Source of the DNA: Pseudomonadales bacterium | Lineage (GTDB): Bacteria; Pseudomonadota; Gammaproteobacteria; Pseudomonadales; Pseudohongiellaceae | NCBI GenBank assembly: GCA_022825945.1 | Contig: JAJDVS010000095.1 | Span: 1 to 45,689 of the forward strand | Direction of reading: 5' to 3' | Length of the DNA stretch: 45,689 bases | Part shown: positions 1 through 7,936 of the stretch, one piece after another | Position numbering within the stretch: position 1 is the first letter of the stretch | Layout of the letters: every line of letters begins with the position of its first letter | Position numbers and translations under genes: made by a program | Notes under the pieces: model-generated | Told to the model about the DNA's origin: nothing | Databases searched by the model: none | Seen by the model: the letters and a program-made list of their open reading frames with translations, nothing else

Positions 1-140
1 GGCTGCAAATCCGCTCTCATCCGCGCCCCTGGCCGCTCGATTTCGTTGAATATCCACCAATATTCGCCTCAATCGACCGGCCAGGGGCGCGGCGATAGCG
101 AATTTTCGCTTTCGCGAATTCCTACGGCGCAGGCTCCTAG
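1..140. repeat. Palindromic miniature element, copy A (left end outside window)
   Basis: This copy aligns without gaps to 18650-18789 with only a few substitutions. Its right end carries the same terminal sequence (CCTACGGCGCAGGCTCCTAG). An inner inverted repeat pairs 21-42 with 71-92 around a short AT-rich loop. The first roughly 27 bases of the element lie outside the window. The end abuts a dioxygenase relic, and its CTAG (137-140) supplies a stop codon to that relic. No coding capacity is seen, so it is a non-autonomous element or REP-like structure. Confidence 0.8.
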
Positions 141-335
141 CGGTTGTCGGCGTTCAGGGTCTTGCACCAGCCCCGGCCCTGTCCCGATTCCAGGTCTTCC
201 CCGGGCGGCATCACATTGATATGGCGCACGCCTAGTCGCTCGCACTTGTCGATGAACCCGGGAGTGCGCTCGCGCAGGCGTTCGAGCAGCCGGTGGGACC
301 GGCACAACGGGGTCTGGCCGCCCCGGTTCGGCGGA
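137..335 (-). pseudogene. Relic of a TauD/SyrP-like Fe(II)/2-oxoglutarate dioxygenase
   Basis: Reading the - strand gives about 60 residues: GGQTPLCRSHRLLERL near the start, then a G-V-R-H-I-N-V stretch and GRGWCKTLNADNR just before a stop. The pattern G-G-x-T-P-L...L...G-V-R...W...T-x-N-x-D-x-R resembles the middle of TauD/SyrP-like dioxygenases. No iron-binding HxD...H segment is present, so the piece cannot be active. The stop codon lies inside the CTAG at the miniature-element boundary. On the other side the piece is fused out of frame to a symporter start. The family assignment is by eye and moderate at best. Confidence 0.4.
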
Positions 336-500
336 ATGATTGGTCAGCAGCAGCGAACCTTCGATGAAAGCCGCGCCAAGACCGCGCCCGGCAAGAAAAT
401 AGCCATCCCGGGTGCGGGTCTGGCGCCAGGAAATCCACGCCACCAGCGCCATGAACAAGGCGCAATTCGTCAGCGAGGCAAACAGATTGGAGGTGCTCAA
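327..500 (-). pseudogene. N-terminal relic of a sodium:solute symporter (SSS family)
   Basis: About 58 residues are left, from a TTG preceded by a GGGAGAGG-type ribosome site. They comprise a first membrane helix (LFASLTNCALFMALVAWISW) followed by the signature GYFLAGRGLGAAFIEGSLLLTNHSAE. SSS transporters (sodium/glucose and related) carry this x-Y-F-L-A-G-R-x-L motif and T-N-x-S-A-E segment in helices 1-2. The frame then runs into the dioxygenase relic at about 330. A full transporter has roughly 450-600 residues, so this is a deletion remnant. Confidence 0.6.
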
Positions 501-520
501 ATGCCGCCTCTCCCGGAAAA

Positions 521-557
521 GATTCTGCGACTGCGCTTCGCTCCGCGCAGAATGACA
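521..557. repeat. Dispersed intergenic palindrome (GATTCTGCGACT type)
   Basis: GATTCTGCGACTGCGCTTCG followed by CTCCGCGCAGAATGACA makes a stem of ATTCTGCG against CGCAGAAT. Related copies occur at 5281-5308, 18351-18435 and 22014-22071, always between genes. It is a REP-like short repeat of unknown function. Confidence 0.65.
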
Positions 558-631
558 TCAGCAAAGAGTATTGCACATTGCCCCTGGGCTGGCACAATTG
601 GCGCTGGGGTTTTTTGCGGGGTGGTACGGAA

Positions 632-1498
632 ATGAAATTGGTGAGACTGTTGGGTTTGCCATTGTTGCTTGCGGCCTGCTCCGGCGTGGTGGAAATCGAA
701 TCCACCAATCAGAACAGCCGCGTGGCCTATGTGGTATTGCACGCCACCTCGCAAAATTTCGCCGAGTCGGTCAGGCTGCTGACCACCAGAACCGACCGTC
801 CGGTCAGTTCACACTATCTGATCCCGGCCGAGAACGACCCGAGCTACAACCGCTCCCGGCTGCGGCTGCACCGGTTCGTCGACGAGAACCGCCGGGCCTG
901 GCACGCGGGCCAGAGTTACTGGGCCGGGGAAACCGCGCTCAATGACCGCTCCATCGGCATCGAGATCGTCAATGAATTCGACTGCGTTGCGCCGCCGGAC
1001 ATCACCGTGGACGATGATCTCTCCTTGATGGAGTGCGAATTTCTGCCCTTTTCCGAAGCCCAGATCGAAATGACCATCGACCTGCTCCACGGAATCCTGG
1101 AACGTTTCCCGGATATCAATCCCATCGACATCGTCGCCCACTCCGATATCGCCATCATGCGCCGCTCGGACCCGGGCCCGCTCTTCCCCTGGGAGCGATT
1201 GTACGAGTCGGGCATCGGCGCCTGGTATGACCGGGAAACCGTGGCGGAATACCAGTCGCGATTCAGCCGGGAGCCGCCGGGCATCCGGCTGCTCCAGACC
1301 GCCCTGCTGGCCCTCGGCTATCAGGTGGAAATCACCGGCGAGCTTGACAACCAGACCCGCTTCGCCCTGCGCGCCATGCAGTTGCATTTCCGCCCCGATG
1401 ATTATTCCGGCGACGCCGATCCGGAGTCCGCGGCAATCATCTGGAGCCTGTTGGAAAAGTACCGCCCCGGCGAATTGCCTTTGCCTGGGGAAATGTAG
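632..1498 (+). CDS. amiD: Lipoprotein N-acetylmuramoyl-L-alanine amidase, AmiD type
   Basis: This is a 288-aa zinc amidase that cleaves the lactyl-L-alanine amide bond in peptidoglycan or its recycled fragments, probably at the outer membrane. ATG 632 is preferred over an upstream ATG at 578 because it starts directly on a lipoprotein signal with lipobox LAAC (Cys16). The amidase_2 domain shows YVVLHATS (His37) and the AHSDI...DPGP pair (His170/Asp180), spaced ten apart as in E. coli AmiD. A C-terminal peptidoglycan-binding domain covers about residues 225-280 (IRLLQTALLALGY, T-R-x-A-L-R-A-M-Q). It stands alone upstream of the amine dehydrogenase operon. Confidence 0.85.
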   Translation: MKLVRLLGLPLLLAACSGVVEIESTNQNSRVAYVVLHATSQNFAESVRLLTTRTDRPVSSHYLIPAENDPSYNRSRLRLHRFVDENRRAWHAGQSYWAGETALNDRSIGIEIVNEFDCVAPPDITVDDDLSLMECEFLPFSEAQIEMTIDLLHGILERFPDINPIDIVAHSDIAIMRRSDPGPLFPWERLYESGIGAWYDRETVAEYQSRFSREPPGIRLLQTALLALGYQVEITGELDNQTRFALRAMQLHFRPDDYSGDADPESAAIIWSLLEKYRPGELPLPGEM

Positions 1499-1594
1499 TA
1501 TCAAGAGCGGCTATTGATTTCCGCTTTCGCCGCCGGCGCAACGGGTATCGGACGACACTTCCCGCACCGGCGCATCCATCTTCAAGGAGGGCTC

Positions 1595-2683
1595 ATGCGA
1601 CTCATCATCTTTCTGGCCGGCATGGTATTTCTTTCCGGGGCGATGGCCCAGGTATTGCGTGAGGAAATCAGCGTGGAAACCATGCCCGAGCACGGGCCGA
1701 ACTGGTTCATCGCCAAGTCGGGCAGCGGCGCCCGCATCTTCGATGCCGAGAGCGGCGAGATGCTCGGCCTGCTTTCGCTTTCCAGCCGCACGCCGGCGGT
1801 GGCTCCCTACCTGCCCCGGGGCGAATTCTATGCGGCGGAGTCGTACTATTCCCGCGCTGTCCACGGCGACCGCACCGATATCGTGGCGATCTATGACTAC
1901 GCCAATCTCAGCCCCGTGGCCGAGATCGAGATTCCCAACCACATGGCGCGCCTCGGGGTGCGCAACCACCTGGGCCTGCTCGGCAATGGCCGGCATCTGG
2001 CGGTGCTCAACATGAATCCGGGATATTCGGTGTCGATCGTCGATGTGGTGGACCGGGAATTCATCTATGAAATGTCCACTCCCGGCTGCGCCATTATCCT
2101 GCCCGTGGCGGAAAATGATTTTTTGCTGGTCTGCGGCGACGGCACCCTGCAACTCAGCCAGCTCGACATCAGCGGCTTTGAGGAGAACCGGATCCGCAGC
2201 GAAGTCTTTTTCAATGTGCGGGATGATGCGGTGTTCGACCGCACCGCCAGAACCGGCGACGGCTGGCTGCTGATCACCCACGCCGGGGTCATCCATGAAG
2301 TCAGCACCGATGACGATGAAATCCATATCAGCGAGGGCTGGAGCATCGTCGCCGAAGACGAATCCGGCTGGCGGCCCGGAGGGTTTGAATTTCTCGACGT
2401 GCTTCGCGCCAGCAACCTGCTATATGTGGCCATGCACGAAGGCCCGGTGGACACGCATCATCAGGCGGGCGATGAAATCTGGGTGATCGATCTCGCCAGC
2501 CGGCGACGGGTGCATCGGCTGAAACTTGATGATCCCGCCGACCATCTGACGCTTACCCAGGAAACTGCGCCGAAACTGATTGTCGGCACACAATCCGGAA
2601 GCACCGAAATCTTCGACGCCCTTACGTTCCGCCATGAGCGCACCATCGATGGCCCCGGCGTTTCCATGTACGAGGACTTCTAG
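1595..2683 (+). CDS. mauB: Amine dehydrogenase heavy (beta-propeller) subunit
   Basis: This is the heavy chain of a periplasmic TTQ enzyme that oxidises primary amines to aldehydes. The start is set by a perfect AAGGAGG (1584-1590) four bases before ATG 1595, followed by a signal peptide ending near AMA-Q. The 362-aa product carries the propeller blades typical of MauB/AauB: WFIAKSGSGARIFDAESGEM, LAVLNMNPGYSVSIVD, GCAIILPV, FLLVCGDGTL, and the GDEIWVIDLASRRRVHRL blade near the end. It heads the operon B-E-D-A-cytochrome. Light-chain features favour the aromatic-amine (AauB) branch over the methylamine branch, but substrate cannot be read from sequence. Confidence 0.88.
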   Translation: MRLIIFLAGMVFLSGAMAQVLREEISVETMPEHGPNWFIAKSGSGARIFDAESGEMLGLLSLSSRTPAVAPYLPRGEFYAAESYYSRAVHGDRTDIVAIYDYANLSPVAEIEIPNHMARLGVRNHLGLLGNGRHLAVLNMNPGYSVSIVDVVDREFIYEMSTPGCAIILPVAENDFLLVCGDGTLQLSQLDISGFEENRIRSEVFFNVRDDAVFDRTARTGDGWLLITHAGVIHEVSTDDDEIHISEGWSIVAEDESGWRPGGFEFLDVLRASNLLYVAMHEGPVDTHHQAGDEIWVIDLASRRRVHRLKLDDPADHLTLTQETAPKLIVGTQSGSTEIFDALTFRHERTIDGPGVSMYEDF

Positions 2684-2686
2684 TTC

Positions 2687-3259
2687 ATGCTCGACCCGCT
2701 CGTCATCAAGCTGCTCTCCCTGGCCTTCGCCCTGCTGTTGGCGGGCGCGGCCTGGCACAAGTTCGCGGATCATCAGCGCTTTCGCGGGATTCTCGCCGCC
2801 TATGAACTGCTGCCCGAGTTGGCCGTGGCCCCGGTTGCCGCATTGATCGCGACGCTGGAAGCGGCGTTGGCGGCGGCATGGGCGCTGGGCTGGAATCTGC
2901 CCGCAACCGCCATGGCGACGGCGGTGCTGCTGGCGGTATACAGCAGTGCGATCGCCCTCAATTTGTCCCGCGGCCGGATCTATATCGACTGCGGCTGCGG
3001 CTTCGGCGTCAAGGGCGCGGCGGGCAACAGCCAGCAATTGAGCAACCGCCTGCTGTGGCGCAATGCCCTGCTGATCGCCCTCGCCCTGACCGCCGCGCTG
3101 CCGCCCGCGGGGCGGGATCTGTTGTTAATCGATTTCATCAGCCTGGCCGCGGCCTGCCTGGTGATGATTCTGCTCTACGCGGCCGCCGGACAGTTGCTGC
3201 TCAATACCCAGACCATTCAATCCTGGCGCAAGCCGGACGGGGAGAGCAGTCGGCCATGA
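2687..3259 (+). CDS. mauE: MauE family membrane protein
   Basis: This 190-aa inner-membrane protein has about five hydrophobic helices. It is required in mau operons for processing or export of the disulfide-rich light chain and is thought to work with MauD. A short loop with a C-G-C-G-F motif (IDCGCGFGVKG) between helices is typical of the MauE/DoxX-like group and could relay thiols. It starts three bases after the mauB stop, and its TGA overlaps the mauD start (ATGA at 3256). It has no catalytic domain of its own. Confidence 0.85.
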   Translation: MLDPLVIKLLSLAFALLLAGAAWHKFADHQRFRGILAAYELLPELAVAPVAALIATLEAALAAAWALGWNLPATAMATAVLLAVYSSAIALNLSRGRIYIDCGCGFGVKGAAGNSQQLSNRLLWRNALLIALALTAALPPAGRDLLLIDFISLAAACLVMILLYAAAGQLLLNTQTIQSWRKPDGESSRP

Positions 3260-3924
3260 CCGAAGCGCTGCTCATCTCCAATCTCGTTCTGTGGGTGCTG
3301 GTCATCGGTCTCGCCCTGCTGGTGCTGGCGCTGGCCCGGCAGGTGGGCGTGCTGCACGAGCGGGTGGCCCCCGCCGGCGCCCTGCTTCCCACCAATGGCC
3401 CCAAGGTGGGCGAACTGACTACGGCGCTGGAGCTTGCCGCCCTGGATGGCGGCACGGTCACCATCGGCGGCGAGCGGTCCGGCCCGGGCGCCATGCTGGT
3501 ATTGTTCATTTCACCCACCTGCCCGGTTTGCAAGTCGCTCGTGCCCACCGCCAAATCCCTGGTGAAATCCGAACGGGGCCGTCTCCGCCTGGCTTTCGCC
3601 AGCGACGGCGCCGAGGACGACAAGCAACTCGAACAGCACCGGGCCTATGTCAGGGACCTGGGCATCGACGATTTCCCCTACGTCATTTCCCTGCAATTGG
3701 GAATGACTTACCAGGTCAGCAAGTTGCCTTTCGCGCTGCTGATCGGCAACGACGGAATTCTCAAGAGCAAGGGGCTGGTGAATTCCCGGGAACATCTGGA
3801 AAGCCTGCTGGAATCGATGGATTCGGGAGTTGCCAGCATTCAGGAATTCGTGGCGCGGGAAGCGCCGGGCGAATCTCGGGGCCAGGCTGAATACAAGCCT
3901 TCGGCGATGGAACAGACATCATGA
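3256..3924 (+). CDS. mauD: MauD, thioredoxin-like maturation protein
   Basis: This 222-aa membrane-anchored thioredoxin-fold protein is needed to form the six disulfides of the amine dehydrogenase light chain. ATG 3256 overlaps the mauE stop. An N-terminal signal anchor (LLISNLVLWVLVIGLALLVL) precedes the thioredoxin-like domain with active site SPTCPVCKSL near residue 93. A cis-Pro segment (SKLPFALLIG) follows. The gene ends in an ATGA overlap with mauA, which fits translational coupling to its client. Confidence 0.9.
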   Translation: MTEALLISNLVLWVLVIGLALLVLALARQVGVLHERVAPAGALLPTNGPKVGELTTALELAALDGGTVTIGGERSGPGAMLVLFISPTCPVCKSLVPTAKSLVKSERGRLRLAFASDGAEDDKQLEQHRAYVRDLGIDDFPYVISLQLGMTYQVSKLPFALLIGNDGILKSKGLVNSREHLESLLESMDSGVASIQEFVAREAPGESRGQAEYKPSAMEQTS

Positions 3925-4460
3925 ACGCAAACCGGATTATGGAGCGCGGCTGGTACTGGGTCGATGAACAGGCCCGGCGCGGCACGCTGGCGCTGGCGCG
4001 GCGACTTTCGCGCCGCAACTTTCTCTCCAGGCTGGGGCTGATGCTTACCGGCGCCGCGGCCTTGCCGCTGTTGCCGGTGGCCCGGGCCTTCGCCCAGGAA
4101 ACCAGCCTGCGGGAAATCGGCGACCCCCAGACTTGCGAGTACTGGCGCTATTGCGCGTTGAGCGGGCAATTGTGCAGTTGCTGCGGCGGCAGCCACCGCA
4201 GCTGCCCCCCGGGGGCCGAAGCCTCGCCGATTACCTGGGTGGGAACCTGCCGCAATCCGCTGGATGACCGGGAATATCTCATTTCCTACAACGACTGCTG
4301 CGGCAAGTCCGCCTGCGGGCGCTGCGGCTGCCACAATACCGAGGGCGACAAGCCGGTGTACTTCAACAGCAACAGCAGCACGGTGCTGTGGTGTTTCGGC
4401 GTCGAACACACGAGCTACCACTGCACGGTGGCTCTGGTGCTCGGCGAGTCCAGCCAGTAG
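3921..4460 (+). CDS. mauA: TTQ amine dehydrogenase light chain (aromatic-amine-like)
   Basis: This 179-aa catalytic subunit has a long Tat leader (LSRRNFLSRLGLML) and a Cys-rich mature domain. The tryptophylquinone precursors are Trp106 (ITWVGTC) and Trp157 (VLWCFG), 51 residues apart exactly as Trp57/Trp108 of Paracoccus methylamine dehydrogenase. The cysteine pattern LCSCCGG, SYNDCCGKSACGRCGC resembles aromatic amine dehydrogenase more than methylamine dehydrogenase. Asp125 matches the conserved Asp76. The position equivalent to the conserved Asp32 (25 residues before the first Trp) is Ser81 (AGC) in CALSGQLC. The family normally has D-G here. Whether TTQ still forms is an open question. 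Confidence 0.88.
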   Translation: MNANRIMERGWYWVDEQARRGTLALARRLSRRNFLSRLGLMLTGAAALPLLPVARAFAQETSLREIGDPQTCEYWRYCALSGQLCSCCGGSHRSCPPGAEASPITWVGTCRNPLDDREYLISYNDCCGKSACGRCGCHNTEGDKPVYFNSNSSTVLWCFGVEHTSYHCTVALVLGESSQ

Positions 4461-4463
4461 CGC

Positions 4464-4880
4464 GTGACAGCAATGAGAGCCGTTTTCCTTTTCCTGCTGG
4501 TCTCCGCGCTGTCCGTTGCCAATGCGGCCTTTGGCGCAAGTCCGCGCACCAACTATCTGCTGTATTGCAGCGGTTGCCACCTGCCCTCGGGCATCGGCAA
4601 TCCACCCAATGTTCCCACCCTGCACGATGAACTCGGCCGCATGATGGCCGTGGAGGAAATGCGGGCCTACCTGGTCCAGGTGCCTGGTTCGTCGCAAACC
4701 CCCCTCACCGATGCCGACCTCGCCGCCGTGGTGAACTGGATGCTCCGGGAATTCAACGCCGACACCCTGCCCGAGGACTTCCAGCCCATCACCACCGGGG
4801 AAGTCTCCGCCGCCCGCCGGACCATCCTCGCCGACCCGCTCAAGTACCGAATCCGCTATTGGAAGGACTACGAAGAGTAG
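4464..4880 (+). CDS. Small monohaem c-type cytochrome in the mau operon
   Basis: This 138-aa secreted protein has one haem site (YCSGCHLPSG, about residue 35) and a signal peptide ending near ANA-AFGA. It starts at GTG 4464, three bases after the mauA stop; ATG 4473 is an equal alternative. Position in the operon suggests it takes electrons from the TTQ enzyme in the role amicyanin or cytochrome c has elsewhere. It is too short and has only one CxxCH, so it is not the dihaem MauG. Its 3' end overlaps the convergent DUF2834 gene by 13 bases. Confidence 0.75.
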   Translation: MTAMRAVFLFLLVSALSVANAAFGASPRTNYLLYCSGCHLPSGIGNPPNVPTLHDELGRMMAVEEMRAYLVQVPGSSQTPLTDADLAAVVNWMLREFNADTLPEDFQPITTGEVSAARRTILADPLKYRIRYWKDYEE

Positions 4881-5206
4881 TCCGTTCCTCCCCCCTCCGT
4901 TTCCGCCTGCCGGCTGGTGACATAGAGGTAGGCCGGCAGGGCGCAGCTTAGGCCGATGAGCAGGTTGATCAGGATGAAGGGCCATGGGGCAGGCCCGGCG
5001 GGACGCCGGGAAAACATGAAAACCCAGAAGACCAGGGAAGAAATCAGCAGGTCGGCGGTGAAACCCGTCACTACATTGTTTGCTGTGGCAGCCGCGAGAA
5101 ATCCTCCGATATCCAGGGGGTTCTCCACCATGAATCCCGCCAGGTAGTACCAGGGCAATACCGCGCCGATGATTGCCAATGCCAGCCAGACATTTCTGAG
5201 GTTCAT
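4868..5206 (-). CDS. DUF2834 family membrane protein
   Basis: This 112-aa integral membrane protein has three helices (VWLALAIIGAVLPWYYLAGF, NVVTGFTADLLISSLVFWVFMF, PFILINLLIGLSCALPAYLY). ATG 5206 follows GGAGGAG at a good distance. A start seven codons upstream is possible but less well placed. The family has no known role. It is convergent with and overlaps the cytochrome gene, so transcripts may be antisense at the end. Confidence 0.75.
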   Translation of the reverse strand: MNLRNVWLALAIIGAVLPWYYLAGFMVENPLDIGGFLAAATANNVVTGFTADLLISSLVFWVFMFSRRPAGPAPWPFILINLLIGLSCALPAYLYVTSRQAETEGGGTDYSS

Positions 5207-5280
5207 TTTTCTCCTCCACTTCACGCCATACGGAATCTTCAGTGTAGCAAACCGGGCCTCGTGCCACGGCTCTCCAATGA

Positions 5281-5308
5281 GATCCTGCGACTACGCGCAG
5301 GATGACAG
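5281..5308. repeat. Dispersed intergenic palindrome, second copy
   Basis: GATCCTGCGACTACGCGCAG plus GATGACAG is a shortened relative of the repeat at 521-557. ATCCTGCG pairs with CGCAGGAT. The stem change T to C (ATTCTGCG to ATCCTGCG) is matched on the other arm (CGCAGAAT to CGCAGGAT), which supports a selected hairpin. Confidence 0.6.
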
Positions 5309-5430
5309 GGAAATCTCGCGAAGACGGGATTTTATCCCGTACGTAGCATTTTAGCACTCCTGTGCCCGGCAATCGCCCAAATTGTCACGAGCGGGACATT
5401 TTCCTTGATTTGCAACCGTTCAATTGCTAT

Positions 5431-5450
5431 TTTTTACCGCACGGTAAAAA
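5431..5450. promoter_or_regulatory. Probable HipB operator
   Basis: TTTTTACCGCACGGTAAAAA has two perfect 9-base arms around CA. It lies 4-13 bases before the possible hipB starts. HipB-type repressors bind short palindromes upstream of their own operon, so autoregulation is likely. Confidence 0.75.
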
Positions 5451-5463
5451 ATGGATGCTGAAT

Positions 5464-5757
5464 ATGGCCAAGAAAGAAATTGCCTACGGACAAATACGTA
5501 CAACCGCCGAACTCGGCAGACTGGTGCGCGCCTACCGCAAGAACAAGGGACTGACTTTGGAGGCCGTATCCGGGCTCGGAAACCTGAGTACAAGATTCCT
5601 GTCCGAATTCGAACGCGGCAAGGAAACCGCCGAAATCGGCAAAATCCTGAAAACGCTGAAAACCCTGGGTCTGGAAATTTCCCTGCAGCCAAGGGGACCT
5701 CAAGCGCCGTCCTTGCGTAGCCCCCTCGCAACGAATACCGGGACGGAAAAATCATGA
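5464..5757 (+). CDS. hipB: HipB-like antitoxin, HTH_XRE repressor
   Basis: This 97-aa DNA-binding antitoxin of a HipBA-type module has a helix-turn-helix over residues 15-65 (LGRLVRAYRKNKGLTLEAVS, RFLSEFERGKETAEIGKIL). A TLGLEISLQPRG tail is typical of HipB. ATG 5464 (MAKKEIAYG) is chosen; ATG 5455 in the same frame is the alternative. The palindrome at 5431-5450 lies just upstream, and the stop overlaps the hipA start by ATGA, so the pair is coupled. Confidence 0.85.
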   Translation: MAKKEIAYGQIRTTAELGRLVRAYRKNKGLTLEAVSGLGNLSTRFLSEFERGKETAEIGKILKTLKTLGLEISLQPRGPQAPSLRSPLATNTGTEKS

Positions 5758-7007
5758 CCGGCGCGGATTGGCTCAATGTCTGGTATGAAAACCGCCTCGT
5801 GGGAAACTTGTGGCGGAATCCCGCAGGCGCCATCGGATTTCGCTATGAGACGAGCTGGATAGAATCCGGCGGTTTCCCAATTTCCTGCTCGCTGCCGCTT
5901 GCGCCGGGCGAAATCTCAAGCGCCGATAGCCCTGCCCATCGATTTTTTGCAAATCTGCTGCCGGAAGGTGGAGCTAGAGAACAGCTCGTTCGTGACTTGA
6001 AAATTCCCAATGCCGAGTTTGACCTGTTGCGCGCCATCGGCGGGGAGTGCGCCGGCGCGCTTACGATACTGCCGGCGGAACGCGCTCCAACGAATGATGG
6101 GAGCTACACCATACTTGGGGAAGATGAGTTGTCCCACCTGATAGCACGGCGCGGTCGAATCCTTTCGAACACGCCGAATCAGGCGCATCCCCGCCTCTCA
6201 TTGGCCGGGGCGCAGAACAAATGTCCCGTACTTTTTCAGGATGGCGAGTACTGCCTCCCGGAAGAAGCCGCTCCAACGAGCCATATTCTCAAATTTGAAG
6301 TGCGGGATTACCGGCACGTGCCAGCCTATGAAACATTCACCACACAACTGGCGCAACAGACCGGCCTGCCTGTTGTTGACATCGATCTGGAATCCATTGG
6401 CAAGCGCTTTTTTACGCGAAGCGAGCGATATGACCGGGTCCGGGATAACGCTCATGGGCTGAAGCGCCTGCACCAGGAAGACTTCTGCCAGGCCTTGGGC
6501 TATGGGCACGAAAGGAAGTATCAGGAAGACGGCGGCCCGGCCTTCTCGCAATGCCTTGCGCTGCTTCGGGAAGTATCTTCGGACCCGGCCATTGATGTCG
6601 GGAATCTCCTGCGCTGGCAGATCTTCAATGTGCTGGCGGGCAATTCGGACGGACACGCCAAAAACCTTTCGCTGCTGTACCTGCCGGGCCGCGGAACCCG
6701 CCTTGCGCCCTTCTACGACCTGATTTGCACCCGCGCCATGGAACGTATCGATCACCATCTGGCTTTCGCTGTCGGCGGTCAAAGAGACCCGGGGATTATT
6801 GGCCGAAATCACTGGGAAACCATGGCAGAAGAATGCGATACAGGTTCACGCTTTCTGCATGGACTCGTTGAGGAAACAGCAGCCATGCTGCTTGACCGGA
6901 TTGGCCCGGCGAGGGCGCGATTTGAGGCGCGTTACGGCAGTTATCCAGCGCTTCAGCGCATCGAGCGTGTCGTAAAACGTCAATGCCAGCGAGTTATCCG
7001 AAGCTGA
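5754..7007 (+). CDS. hipA: HipA-like serine/threonine kinase toxin
   Basis: This 417-aa kinase toxin normally phosphorylates an essential target (glutamyl-tRNA synthetase in E. coli). It has an N-terminal HipA_N domain (VWYENRLVGNLW, FFANLLPEGGAREQL), the loop SLAGAQNK, RLHQEDFCQALG, the catalytic NVLAGNSDGHAKNLS and the metal site FYDLICT. The family usually has G-A-Q-E-K or G-A-Q-D-K in the regulatory loop; Asn here is a mild deviation. All catalytic residues are present, so the kinase looks intact. Translation is coupled to hipB. Confidence 0.9.
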   Translation: MTGADWLNVWYENRLVGNLWRNPAGAIGFRYETSWIESGGFPISCSLPLAPGEISSADSPAHRFFANLLPEGGAREQLVRDLKIPNAEFDLLRAIGGECAGALTILPAERAPTNDGSYTILGEDELSHLIARRGRILSNTPNQAHPRLSLAGAQNKCPVLFQDGEYCLPEEAAPTSHILKFEVRDYRHVPAYETFTTQLAQQTGLPVVDIDLESIGKRFFTRSERYDRVRDNAHGLKRLHQEDFCQALGYGHERKYQEDGGPAFSQCLALLREVSSDPAIDVGNLLRWQIFNVLAGNSDGHAKNLSLLYLPGRGTRLAPFYDLICTRAMERIDHHLAFAVGGQRDPGIIGRNHWETMAEECDTGSRFLHGLVEETAAMLLDRIGPARARFEARYGSYPALQRIERVVKRQCQRVIRS

Positions 7008-7112
7008 CGAGTGCTGGAAGCCCCGGCACGGGCGTGACCCGGACACCGGGATTCACCATCGGTGGGCGACGGGACATTTGTGATATAAGGTTTCGCTGAA
7101 TATTGAGTCACA

Positions 7113-7931
7113 ATGGTTTGCGCGATGTTTTCGTCAAAAAGCCGGTTGGTCCATTACGCCAAACATTCGCTGTTATCCGCGTGGTGTATGCTTGCGATTT
7201 GCACCGGGGCCGTGGCGCAAGACGAGGAAGAACAGTGGATCAGCCTGTTCAACGGCAGCAACCTCGATGGCTGGACGCCAAAGTTTACCGGCTTCCCCGC
7301 CGGAGAAAATCATCTGGATACCTTTCGCGTCGACGACGGCTTGCTGACGGTCTCCTACGACAACTGGGCCGATTTCAACAACGAATTCGGTCATCTGTTC
7401 CACGAGCAGTCCTTTTCCCACTACCTGTTGCGGGTGGAGTATCGTTTCATTGGCGAGCAGGTCGTCAACGGCCCCGCCTGGGCCTTCCGCAACAATGGCA
7501 TGATGCTGCACAGCCAGACGCCGGAATCGATGACTCTCGATCAGGAGTTCCCGGCTTCCATCGAAGTGCAACTGCTCGGCGGCAATGGAACCGAAGAACG
7601 CAGCACCGCCAATATCTGCACGCCGGGAACGCATTTCCGCCTGGAAGGCGAACTGATCACCGAGCACTGCACCAATTCCCGCTCGGCCACTTTCCACGGC
7701 GACCAATGGGTCACCCTGGAAATCGAAGTCCGAGGCGACGAACTGATCCGTCACACCGTAAACGGCGAAGTCGTTTTCGAATACTCCGCAACCCAACTAG
7801 ACGAATCCGACCCCGACGCAAGCCGCCTGCTCAACTCCGGCGCACCACTGGCATTAAGCCAGGGCCAGATAGCCATCCAGGCCGAAAGCCACCCTACCCA
7901 GTTCAGGCGTATTGACGTGATGCCATTGTGA
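7113..7931 (+). CDS. Secreted DUF1080 (3-keto-glycoside hydrolase) protein
   Basis: This 272-aa protein has a signal peptide (about residues 1-35, ending AVA-Q) and one DUF1080 jelly-roll domain. The hallmark ISLFNGSNLDGWTPK and late VNGEVVFEYS are visible. Members of this family cleave 3-keto-disaccharides or 3-keto-glycosides by beta-elimination chemistry. The convergent neighbour is a GMC oxidoreductase with its small subunit, which could make the 3-keto sugar. Function is inferred from family and context; substrate is unknown. Confidence 0.8.
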   Translation: MVCAMFSSKSRLVHYAKHSLLSAWCMLAICTGAVAQDEEEQWISLFNGSNLDGWTPKFTGFPAGENHLDTFRVDDGLLTVSYDNWADFNNEFGHLFHEQSFSHYLLRVEYRFIGEQVVNGPAWAFRNNGMMLHSQTPESMTLDQEFPASIEVQLLGGNGTEERSTANICTPGTHFRLEGELITEHCTNSRSATFHGDQWVTLEIEVRGDELIRHTVNGEVVFEYSATQLDESDPDASRLLNSGAPLALSQGQIAIQAESHPTQFRRIDVMPL

Positions 7932-7936
7932 GGATG

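Noticed and set aside
580-625. Rho-independent terminator before amiD (GC stem followed by a T-run)
   Set aside because: The stem arms do not pair well enough; the T-run alone is not sufficient.
4464-4880. The mau-operon cytochrome as MauG
   Set aside because: Only one CxxCH and 138 residues; MauG has two haems and is far longer.
3840-5372. 510-codon - strand frame across mauA and the cytochrome gene
   Set aside because: Covers well-supported + strand genes with TTQ and haem motifs; only its DUF2834 neighbour in another frame is real.
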